Part shown: one piece after another, positions 1 through 5,032 of the stretch
Layout: each line of letters starts with the position of its first letter
Position numbering within the stretch: the stretch's first letter is position 1
Assembly: GCA_027000765.1 (NCBI GenBank)
Contig: JALTNJ010000121.1
Span: 1-5,032, forward strand
Length of the DNA: 5,032 nucleotides
Direction of reading: 5' to 3'
Origin: Nitrososphaeria archaeon
GTDB taxonomy: Archaea > Thermoproteota > Nitrososphaeria > Geothermarchaeales > JDFR-13
Notes under the pieces: generated by a model
Seen by the model: the letters and a program-made list of their open reading frames with translations, nothing else
The model's database searches: none
Told to the model about the DNA's origin: nothing
Made by a program: the position numbers and the translations under genes

Positions 1-119
1 TTTACTATAATTATGTTTGTACCTTCAATGTTATAGACACATTTCATTATAGATTTTTCATATATATTTTTTGTATTTAATGACGGGATGCCTCTTGTTG
101 AGGTATCCTCCATAGCCAT
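1..119 (-). CDS. Possible 5' end of a leftward gene, product unknown (partial)
   Basis: Read leftward from an ATG at 119, the frame stays open for 39 codons to the window edge, beginning MAMEDTSTRGIPSLNTK and ending ...NIEGTNIIIV. I do not recognise the protein and see no domain motif in so short a piece. A second in-frame ATG lies at 113. There is no SD before either ATG, but an AT-rich box at 147-158 lies about 30 nt upstream, so a leaderless or nearly leaderless transcript is plausible, as is common in Thermoproteota. Against it: the confident genes here all use an SD, and an open frame of this length in AT-rich DNA could occur by chance. If real, it is divergent from the ferritin-like gene and the two promoters share about 60 bp. 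Confidence 0.4.
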   Translation of the reverse strand, partial: MAMEDTSTRGIPSLNTKNIYEKSIMKCVYNIEGTNIIIV

Positions 120-146
120 GTTAACTTTAACATTTGAGTTGTCTAC

Positions 147-158
147 ATATATTATTTT
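147..158 (-). promoter_or_regulatory. Putative TATA box for the leftward gene at the window's left edge
   Basis: On the minus strand this reads AAAATAATATAT, centred roughly 30 nt upstream of the ATG at 119. That is the normal archaeal distance between TATA box and transcription start for a leaderless message. On the plus strand the same box would start transcription near 177, downstream of the SD of the rightward gene, so it suits the leftward direction better. Confidence 0.3.
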
Positions 159-167
159 GGAAAAACT

Positions 168-173
168 GGTGAT
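168..173 (+). promoter_or_regulatory. Shine-Dalgarno GGTGAT fixing the start at 178
   Basis: GGTGAT is a perfect six-base complement to the archaeal 16S 3' tail. Its first G is exactly 10 nt upstream of the ATG at 178, the same register as at the other confident starts in this window. It is the main reason for choosing 178 over the in-frame ATG at 88. Confidence 0.75.
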
Positions 174-177
174 TTGT

Positions 178-651
178 ATGACGGATAAACTGGAGTTATA
201 TAAGAAGATGAGTGAGCTGGAGGAAGGATATGCAGATGCCTTGGAGGATACTGCAAGGGAGTTGAAGAATCCACTTATTAGGATCATTATTAAAGCTGTG
301 GCGCAGGACTCCATAAAACATTCATTGATATACAAGGCTATTGCCGAGCTTATCGAGGGCCCAGGGCCGATGCTTAGTGAGGAGGAGGCTGATGAAATTG
401 CAAAGGAGATAGAGAGGCATATAAAGGTTGAGGAGGAGATGATTAAATCACTTAATAAGATGTTGGAGCTTGGTGTGGATAATAAGGCTATAGAGTTCTT
501 GGTAAAGGCTATATTAAAGGATGAGCATTATCATCATGCCCTCTTGAAGAGGGTATATGACATGATCGTCTTGAGGGAGACCCTTACAGAGTCTGAGATG
601 TGGGACCTGATCTGGAAAGACGCATTATACCATGGTACACCAGGTGGATAG
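178..651 (+). CDS. Ferritin-like / rubrerythrin-like diiron domain protein
   Basis: A 157-residue, highly helical, charged protein that looks like a four-helix ferritin-like bundle. Candidate diiron ligands fall once per predicted helix: E16 or E23 in helix A, D44 to H48 (DSIKH) in helix B, H81 with E85 (HIKVEEE) in helix C, and E116 with H119/H120 (DEHYHH) in helix D. Such proteins bind two irons and act in peroxide reduction, iron handling or oxygen defence in the cytoplasm; which one applies here cannot be told. There is no rubredoxin-type CxxC module, so it is not a full rubrerythrin. The start at 178 is chosen for its perfect SD. The frame is open back to an ATG at 88, but the extra 30 residues are hydrophobic and do not look like part of the bundle. 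It ends 18 bp from a convergent peroxiredoxin gene. The family fold is fairly sure; the metal and the reaction are inferred. Confidence 0.75.
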   Translation: MTDKLELYKKMSELEEGYADALEDTARELKNPLIRIIIKAVAQDSIKHSLIYKAIAELIEGPGPMLSEEEADEIAKEIERHIKVEEEMIKSLNKMLELGVDNKAIEFLVKAILKDEHYHHALLKRVYDMIVLRETLTESEMWDLIWKDALYHGTPGG

Positions 652-669
652 AGGAGAGTTTTGTGGATG

Positions 670-1149
670 CTACTGCTGTAGCTCCTTCAATTTTTTAACG
701 ACTTCCTCAACATGACCCTTGACTCTAACGTTTCTCCATACATAAGCTATCCTTCCATCAGGGTCAATTAAGTAAGTTGTCCTAATAACCCCGTAATACT
801 CCCTTCCATATCTCTTCTTAAGCCCCCATGCACCATATGCCTCCAAAACCTTGTGTTCCGTGTCGCTTAGCAACGTGACCCTTAGATTATGTTTACTCAT
901 AAAGTTGAAGTGGCTCTTAACGGAATCCGGGCTGACGCCTAGGACAACACCATTATACTTCTCTATCTCCGGAAGCATCGCCGTGAAGTCAAGTGCTTCA
1001 CGTGTGCATCCACTTGTATTGTCCTTGGGATAAAAGTATAGGATAACCCATTTCCCCCTGAAATCCTCGAGGCAAACCTGCTGATTCTCTTGATTAGGCA
1101 GGCAGAAGACAGGCGCCTCATCACCTATATCCAATTTATCTGGACTCAT
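670..1149 (-). CDS. bcp: Peroxiredoxin, Bcp/PrxQ type (thiol peroxidase)
   Basis: A 159-residue thioredoxin-fold peroxiredoxin that reduces H2O2 and organic hydroperoxides in the cytoplasm. Numbered from the ATG at 1149, the family landmarks are GDEAP at 9-13, the active-site run YFYPKDNTSGCTREA at 38-52 with P41, T45 and peroxidatic C48, LGVSPDS at 70-76, and RTTYLIDPDG at 123-132 with the likely catalytic arginine R123. The usual TPGC is TSGC here. The resolving cysteine normally five residues after C48 is absent (L53), and the only other cysteines are C16 and C26, so it is 1-Cys or uses an unusual partner. ATG 1149 is chosen because GGATGAT precedes it with GG at -10; an in-frame TTG at 1161 would add only four residues. 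The gene is convergent with the ferritin-like gene and divergent from the phosphoesterase cluster. Family assignment is firm. Confidence 0.93.
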   Translation of the reverse strand: MSPDKLDIGDEAPVFCLPNQENQQVCLEDFRGKWVILYFYPKDNTSGCTREALDFTAMLPEIEKYNGVVLGVSPDSVKSHFNFMSKHNLRVTLLSDTEHKVLEAYGAWGLKKRYGREYYGVIRTTYLIDPDGRIAYVWRNVRVKGHVEEVVKKLKELQQ

Positions 1150-1152
1150 ATT

Positions 1153-1159
1153 ATCATCC
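1153..1159 (-). promoter_or_regulatory. Shine-Dalgarno-like GGATGAT before the peroxiredoxin start
   Basis: Reading leftward, GGATGAT then AAT precedes ATG 1149, with the first G 10 nt upstream. It is GGTGAT with one inserted A. The TTG at 1161 overlaps this site and has no SD of its own in the same register, which argues for 1149. Confidence 0.5.
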
Positions 1160-1186
1160 AAATATAGTTATATGGGGTATATCCCT

Positions 1187-1194
1187 CATATATG
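1187..1194 (-). promoter_or_regulatory. Putative TATA box of the peroxiredoxin gene (CATATATG)
   Basis: CATATATG is a perfect palindrome about 41 nt upstream of ATG 1149. A transcription start some 26 nt downstream, near 1164, would give a leader of about 15 nt that still includes the SD at 1153-1159. Other AT boxes, at 1166-1173 and 1178-1183, are too close to the start to leave room for the SD. The site is judged from spacing only. Confidence 0.35.
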
Positions 1195-1219
1195 TAAGCG
1201 ATGTCTTTAATATCGAATG

Positions 1220-1227
1220 TATAAAAT
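1220..1227 (+). promoter_or_regulatory. Putative TATA box of the phosphoesterase operon
   Basis: TATAAAAT is the best TATA match in the divergent gap. It predicts a transcription start near 1249, close to a TATAATA element at 1248-1254, and a leader of about 30 nt containing the SD at 1269. A weaker TTTATC at 1233-1238 is an alternative. TAAAAT, TATAATA and further upstream blocks recur before the gene at 4984. Confidence 0.4.
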
Positions 1228-1268
1228 TAAAGTTTATCCCAAGCCATTATAATAGATAGATTGGATTA

Positions 1269-1275
1269 GGGTGAT
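1269..1275 (+). promoter_or_regulatory. Shine-Dalgarno GGGTGAT that decides the TTG start at 1280
   Basis: GGTGAT at 1270-1275 is a perfect match to the 16S tail and lies 10 nt before TTG 1280. The GTG at 1271 is inside this SD, so it is very unlikely to be the initiation codon, although a longest-frame rule would choose it. Confidence 0.75.
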
Positions 1276-1279
1276 AACC

Positions 1280-3082
1280 TTGTATAAAAGAACCTTTTCT
1301 ATTTTATTCCTACTAATACTTGTGTCTCCCGTTCTACCTATCCACCAAATCAATGTTGTACCATGGGTATCGGCACAGTCAACCGATGCGGTTCCATTCG
1401 ACTCATATCATGTTGTCCCGGTTAACAATATCTTGTATCCTAGGCTGGCGATGCCTATATTTGTAGTATGGGGTGAGGAAAGAACCATATATCTAGCTCC
1501 CCAATCCTCCGATGAATCCCTAGATGGATGGAGCGTCTCTATCTACAGCAAGGTCACTGGAAACTCCTATTCATTGGAGGTTGTTAATGTGGAGTGGGTT
1601 ACTGATAATAGGCCTGAAATGACTATTAACAATTATATTAAGCTTGTGGTGAAGTTCCCTGATGGCGTGGAAAAAGGACTATATAACCTTGTGGTGGAGA
1701 GAAACGGGGTATATGTCGAGCCTAACAGCGTCTATGTATTTGGAGAATCCTACCCCGATAAGATTGTGGTGGGCCATATCTCAGATACACACTTAGGGCC
1801 TAGTGGCAAGCCAAAATATATGAAGGAGGACAAATACTTCTGGAGGGCTGTCTCAACCCTCGAGGCTGTGGGTGCCGACCTAATTGTTGTGACGGGTGAC
1901 TTTATTGACGGCTCGAGAGAAGAGTCTTTTCATCAGCAGGTATATGAATGGCTTTCTTCACTAAATATACCGATTATTCCATGTATGGGTAATACAGATT
2001 ACTCAGTTATAGAGGGTGGTAAGTATCACTGGGAGAAGTATCTCGCTCCCAATTCAGGGGCCACTAGGTTTAACAACGTCCTCATACTATCAATAAACAG
2101 TAGGAATGGGGACATCCCCGATCCTACAGTTGTTTGGATTGAATCTGTTTTGGAAGCGAATATAGATGCTGATATAAAGACATATGTATGGCACTACCCC
2201 GTCTTCAGTAAAGACTATAACTCTGAAAAGCTGATTAACAAGATAGCGGAGTGGGCTGAGAAATATGGGTTGAACCTGGTTTTAAATGGTCATTTCCACA
2301 CTGATGTGGTTAAGACCCCGCCTGAGACACCGGCTACTGTAATAGTGACTACCTCAACCGCGACTTCAAAGCTCTACCGTGGATATAGGCTTGTGTACCT
2401 AGGTAGGGATGGAAGCATATCATATGATGATGCAAGCACAAACTTGTTCGAGAAGTTCGTTGAATATGCCCAGATAAACGACTATTCTTCAGTCGGACAG
2501 ACAGCTGTATATGGAGGAGCTGCTGATGACTTTAAACTTGTCGTTAAGCTGAAGGATCTTGGTAAGGAGGCTGTTGTAGAGGGCGGTGAAAAACTGGCTG
2601 AGTATGTGGCGGATGGACGTAGGACTGTTTTGGTAAAACCATCTTCTTCATCAGGGATAATAAAAATCTATCAGGAGGAAGATACTACACCACCTAATAT
2701 CAAGGTGGCTATAGGCATAACCGTAAACGAAGTAACGTTAAAACCTATTGTAGAGGACTATGGCCTTGGTGTAAAGGATGTCGTTGTATACTATAGTCCA
2801 GACAACTCTTCCTGGGCTGAGTTCACACCTAAGGTTGAGGATGAGGTCAAGATGTTTGTAATGCCCACTCCAGAGTACAAGATATTCTATTATAAAGTGG
2901 TTGCCGTTGACTATGCTGGTAACAAAGCAGTTTTCTACGGGTCTAAAGAGACTGGTATAGAAGTGCCGGAGGAAGGTGGAGAGGCAAGTGTTGAGTTGCC
3001 GATTCCCCTACCATATATCGCTATTGCAATGATCGCTGTAATAGCTGTAGTCTTAGTGTTGATATGGAGGATGAGAAAATGA
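1280..3082 (+). CDS. Exported, membrane-anchored calcineurin-like metallophosphoesterase (paralogue 1)
   Basis: A 600-residue protein starting at TTG 1280. It has a signal peptide (about 1-33, KR then a leucine-rich core, then VSAQS), a beta-rich N-terminal domain (about 35-160) with LYPRLAMP at 52-59, and a calcineurin-like phosphoesterase domain (about 161-386). The metal-site motifs are all visible: D169-T-H171, G-D207, G-N238-T-D240, H305 in VWHYP, and G-H338-F-H340. A linker, an Ig/FN3-like domain (about 468-562, starting TTPP and containing VDYAGN), a transmembrane helix (about 577-596) and the basic end WRMRK follow. The protein should sit outside the cell, anchored by its C terminus, and hydrolyse phosphate mono- or diesters with two metal ions; the substrate is unknown. 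It has GNTD where most members have GNHD, so the usual proton-donor histidine is missing. GNCD/GNMD variants exist in MJ0936/YfcE-type phosphodiesterases. Its stop overlaps the next start by 4 bp. Confidence 0.9.
   Translation: MYKRTFSILFLLILVSPVLPIHQINVVPWVSAQSTDAVPFDSYHVVPVNNILYPRLAMPIFVVWGEERTIYLAPQSSDESLDGWSVSIYSKVTGNSYSLEVVNVEWVTDNRPEMTINNYIKLVVKFPDGVEKGLYNLVVERNGVYVEPNSVYVFGESYPDKIVVGHISDTHLGPSGKPKYMKEDKYFWRAVSTLEAVGADLIVVTGDFIDGSREESFHQQVYEWLSSLNIPIIPCMGNTDYSVIEGGKYHWEKYLAPNSGATRFNNVLILSINSRNGDIPDPTVVWIESVLEANIDADIKTYVWHYPVFSKDYNSEKLINKIAEWAEKYGLNLVLNGHFHTDVVKTPPETPATVIVTTSTATSKLYRGYRLVYLGRDGSISYDDASTNLFEKFVEYAQINDYSSVGQTAVYGGAADDFKLVVKLKDLGKEAVVEGGEKLAEYVADGRRTVLVKPSSSSGIIKIYQEEDTTPPNIKVAIGITVNEVTLKPIVEDYGLGVKDVVVYYSPDNSSWAEFTPKVEDEVKMFVMPTPEYKIFYYKVVAVDYAGNKAVFYGSKETGIEVPEEGGEASVELPIPLPYIAIAMIAVIAVVLVLIWRMRK
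3066..3070 (+). promoter_or_regulatory. Shine-Dalgarno GGAGG inside the upstream gene, fixing start 3079
   Basis: GGAGG pairs with the CCUCC of the 16S tail, and its second GG (3069-3070) is 10 nt before ATG 3079. It lies in the last codons of the first phosphoesterase and begins within the ATG at 3064, so 3064 is not the start. Together with the ATGA overlap this points to translational coupling. Confidence 0.65.
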
Positions 3083-4896
3083 GGAGGCGTCTAACCCTCC
3101 TAATAACCCTAATCCTTATTTCTATAATAATCACTCCCTATACTCCACTCACTGCAGAGAATATACCCGCACCCATGGACATAGTCGATATTGATCATCT
3201 GAAACCGATCGAGACTTTTAGCGGCTTCCTCTATCCACGTATTGCTTTACCCGCATTCGTGTCTCCACAATCAAGTTTCAAGATAGTGCTCTATACTCCA
3301 GTTACAGGAAATAATGTTGAGAAAGTGTATCTAGACTATGATGGTGCTAGGTATGAATTAGAGATTATGAGTGTAGATCCACGTGGGGAAAAGACTGTTG
3401 TAACGGTATTCGTTGGAGACCTGCCTGAGGGCCTATACGATCTCTATGTTGTAGCAGGTGGAAAGACGTATGTTGAATATAACTCTGTATCGGTGAAGTC
3501 TAGTCGAGGGTATCCCCTTAAAATCCTATGGTATTCTGATACGCATTACGACACGAGACGCTCTGGGATAAAGCAGAGGGATAATTTTCTCAAGCTGATT
3601 TGGAGAGCTAATTTCATAAACCCTGATTTTGTAATCGTCACTGGAGATGTTTTAAATACCGCCACTGAAGAAAACTATGTATCTTTTATAAAGGATATTA
3701 ATAATCTGCTTAGGGTTCCCCTAATACTGGTACCTGGAAATCATGATCATCATTATAAGGAGGATCTCTTCACAAAGTATCTAGCGCCCTCCAATATCAG
3801 TATAAACATAGGGCCTCTACACCTAATCCTCGTTGACACCGGGCCTAATGGAATGAATGGATGGATTACAAATGACCAGGTTGAGTGGCTGAGACAGGAT
3901 CTAGAGAAGTACGGGGCTATGGAGACCAAGATAATTGCCAGTCACCACCCGTTTTCCATGCTTGAGGAGAGCGACGTATCCAATCCAGCTGCTTTGGAGG
4001 AGCTTCTACAATCTTCAGATATTGATCTCGTACTGCATGGTCATATGCATTACTCTATCGTGGAGGATGATAAGAAGCCTTTGAGGCTTACTTTGCCAAA
4101 TGCATATGAGGGAGGCCAGCCATACACTGGTTTTAGGATTCTAAAGGTTACTGGACCGCATAAAATAGAGTGGAGATATGGTGATAGTAAGGATCCATAT
4201 CCCATGTTCGATTTAGAGGTATATGAGTATCAGATACAAAACGGGTCATACAACGGTTATTATCTAAAAGTAGTTAATAACATGGCTGTCGCTGTCGAGG
4301 GAACAATTTTTGCCAAGATAAAGTCAGGCAATAATATTTTGACGGAGGGAGTCTCGGCAGATGATTTGAATAAAATAGAGTTCCCAACCTTCACGATCTA
4401 CTCCACCGACGTCACTGTAAATCCAGGTGAGACAAAGATATTTAAGATATATGGAGAAGAGGATAATGAGCCTCCATCCCTAGTAGATGTTAGTATATCC
4501 TCGTCTAAGGGTAAGAGGATAACTGAGCTTATCTACCTCACTCTCGAGGACAAGGTCTCTGGCATCGAGAGAGTCGAGGTCTCATACACCCTAGATAACG
4601 AGACTTGGAGTAAAGCCACTGTATACAGGCTGACATACAACCTCTTCTACACTGAGGTTAAGCATGACCCAGATAATGGATTTGCATTGAGGGTCACTGC
4701 GTACGATGCTGAGGGAAATAAGTTTGTCAGTGAGCCCCTAAACTATAGTCTTATAGTGTCGGGAGCGGGTCCTGAACCGACAGCGGGTGGACAGGAGATT
4801 TCGATACCCTATCCTGAGACGGCTATTGTAGTTATCGTAGCCACTCTAGCCATAGTTGTCTACATAGTATACAGGAGGAAATTAGCGACTAAATAA
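3079..4896 (+). CDS. Exported, membrane-anchored calcineurin-like metallophosphoesterase (paralogue 2)
   Basis: A 605-residue protein with the same layout as its upstream neighbour. It has a signal peptide (1-26, MRRR, hydrophobic core, then PLTA before ENIP), a beta-rich N-terminal domain (about 30-148) with LYPRIALP at 51-58, and a phosphoesterase domain (about 149-355). Metal-site motifs are D154-T-H156, G-D190-x-x-N193, G-N221-H222-D223, S-H289-H290-P and H320-G-H322-M-H324. A second beta-rich stretch, an Ig/FN3-like domain (about 463-560), a transmembrane helix (about 582-598) and a basic end (RRK) follow. Here the GNHD histidine is present, so this is the canonical catalytic version. 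ATG 3079 overlaps the upstream TGA as ATGA and has an SD in the usual register; the in-frame ATG at 3064 would put acidic residues before the signal peptide. It probably acts on an extracellular or envelope phosphoester alongside its partner; the substrate is unknown. Confidence 0.92.
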   Translation: MRRRLTLLITLILISIIITPYTPLTAENIPAPMDIVDIDHLKPIETFSGFLYPRIALPAFVSPQSSFKIVLYTPVTGNNVEKVYLDYDGARYELEIMSVDPRGEKTVVTVFVGDLPEGLYDLYVVAGGKTYVEYNSVSVKSSRGYPLKILWYSDTHYDTRRSGIKQRDNFLKLIWRANFINPDFVIVTGDVLNTATEENYVSFIKDINNLLRVPLILVPGNHDHHYKEDLFTKYLAPSNISINIGPLHLILVDTGPNGMNGWITNDQVEWLRQDLEKYGAMETKIIASHHPFSMLEESDVSNPAALEELLQSSDIDLVLHGHMHYSIVEDDKKPLRLTLPNAYEGGQPYTGFRILKVTGPHKIEWRYGDSKDPYPMFDLEVYEYQIQNGSYNGYYLKVVNNMAVAVEGTIFAKIKSGNNILTEGVSADDLNKIEFPTFTIYSTDVTVNPGETKIFKIYGEEDNEPPSLVDVSISSSKGKRITELIYLTLEDKVSGIERVEVSYTLDNETWSKATVYRLTYNLFYTEVKHDPDNGFALRVTAYDAEGNKFVSEPLNYSLIVSGAGPEPTAGGQEISIPYPETAIVVIVATLAIVVYIVYRRKLATK

Positions 4897-4899
4897 CCT

Positions 4900-4915
4900 A
4901 TTTTTCCATATTTTT
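4900..4915 (+). terminator. T-run transcription terminator after the phosphoesterase pair
   Basis: Two runs of five T (4901-4905 and 4911-4915) begin five bases after the TAA stop, with no stem-loop ahead of them. Archaeal RNA polymerase terminates at such T-runs without a hairpin. A separate promoter for the next gene follows directly. Confidence 0.45.
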
Positions 4916-4939
4916 GTAAGCAATCTTAATATATTTTGA

Positions 4940-4947
4940 TTTAAAAT
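4940..4947 (+). promoter_or_regulatory. Putative TATA box of the gene starting at 4984
   Basis: TTTAAAAT predicts a transcription start about 26 nt downstream, near 4969, at the end of a TATAATA element (4964-4970). That gives a leader of about 15 nt that just includes the SD at 4974. An alternative AT box is at 4925-4937. The same blocks, in the same order, lie before the gene at 1280. Confidence 0.4.
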
Positions 4948-4973
4948 CTTATGTGTAAAATACTATAATATGT

Positions 4974-4977
4974 GGTG
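4974..4977 (+). promoter_or_regulatory. Short Shine-Dalgarno GGTG before the start at 4984
   Basis: GGTG has its first G 10 nt before ATG 4984, the same register as the other starts, although it is a shorter match than the GGTGAT sites at 168 and 1270. Confidence 0.5.
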
Positions 4978-4983
4978 TAAACT

Positions 4984-5032
4984 ATGAAGCGTTTGATTTA
5001 TGCGTTACTACTAGTTCTGCTAGTGAGTCCCT
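4984..5032 (+). CDS. N-terminus of an exported protein, perhaps a third phosphoesterase paralogue (partial)
   Basis: Sixteen codons are visible before the window ends: MKRLIYALLLVLLVSP, a typical signal-peptide start with a KR pair and a leucine-rich core. It resembles the start of the protein at 1280, where KR is followed by a hydrophobic core ending LLILVSP. The promoter region upstream also shares several short blocks with that gene's promoter, and the gene lies right after the phosphoesterase pair. These points suggest a third member of the family, but signal peptides are low in information and no catalytic region is visible, so only export is well supported. It has its own SD and probably its own promoter, following a T-run terminator. 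Confidence 0.7.
   Translation, partial: MKRLIYALLLVLLVSP

Noticed and set aside
88..177. N-terminal extension of the ferritin-like protein from the ATG at 88
   Set aside because: The extra 30 residues are hydrophobic and unlike a ferritin-like helix, ATG 88 has no SD, and ATG 178 has a perfect one. An AT-rich box at 59-71 could drive a leaderless start at 88, so this is not fully excluded.
652..669. Terminator between the convergent ferritin-like and peroxiredoxin genes
   Set aside because: Only one run of four T and no stem-loop is visible in 18 bp, too weak to call.
851..1033. A 60-codon rightward open frame
   Set aside because: It lies entirely inside the peroxiredoxin gene on the opposite strand and has no SD or recognisable protein features; it is a shadow of a real gene.
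1150..1161. TTG start of the peroxiredoxin, four residues longer
   Set aside because: The codon overlaps the SD-like GGATGAT before ATG 1149, and ATG is the commoner start.
1248..1254. TATAATA as a bacterial -10 promoter element
   Set aside because: There is no matching -35 element, and the SD, TATA-box and protein features are archaeal; it is more likely near the transcription start.
1271..1279. GTG start for the first phosphoesterase
   Set aside because: The GTG is part of the GGTGAT Shine-Dalgarno sequence serving TTG 1280.
3064..3078. ATG start for the second phosphoesterase, giving an 18-bp overlap
   Set aside because: It would put acidic residues (MEDEK) before the signal peptide and overlaps the GGAGG site that serves ATG 3079.

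Overview
This window looks like part of a thermophilic archaeal genome, most likely Thermoproteota (crenarchaeal). The reasons are AGG/AGA- and ATA-rich codon use, AT-rich TATA-type promoters, Shine-Dalgarno (SD) sequences matching the archaeal 16S tail (GGTGAT, GGAGG), a T-run terminator, and exported proteins built as signal peptide, beta-rich ectodomain and one C-terminal membrane anchor. The lineage is an inference from sequence style; no rRNA or other marker gene is present.

Left part (1-1270), an oxidative-stress pair. A possible leftward gene of unknown product leaves the window at base 1. Rightward from 178 is a small ferritin-like (rubrerythrin-type) helical protein with diiron-style E/H motifs. 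Convergent to it, 18 bp away, is a leftward Bcp/PrxQ-type peroxiredoxin that keeps the peroxidatic cysteine but lacks the usual resolving cysteine five residues later. The two are not an operon, but iron binding and peroxide removal fit together.

Right part (1280-5032), an exported phosphoesterase cluster. Two long paralogues (600 and 605 aa) overlap by 4 bp and are probably translationally coupled. Each has a signal peptide, a beta-rich N-terminal domain with a near-identical LYPR[LI]A[ML]P motif, a calcineurin-like metallophosphoesterase domain, an Ig/FN3-like domain with a conserved N-glycosylation sequon, and a C-terminal membrane helix with a basic tail. They should act outside the cell, tethered to the membrane. 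Their active sites differ (GNTD against GNHD), which suggests different substrates. After a T-rich terminator, a third gene begins at 4984. Its signal peptide resembles that of the first paralogue, and its promoter region shares several short blocks with that gene's promoter, so the cluster may continue beyond the window.

All five well-supported starts have a GG dinucleotide exactly 10 nt upstream of the first base of the start codon. This register was used to choose starts and moves several of them inward from the longest open frame. No rRNA, tRNA, CRISPR array, insertion sequence or origin was seen, and there is no gene-free stretch over 300 bases.
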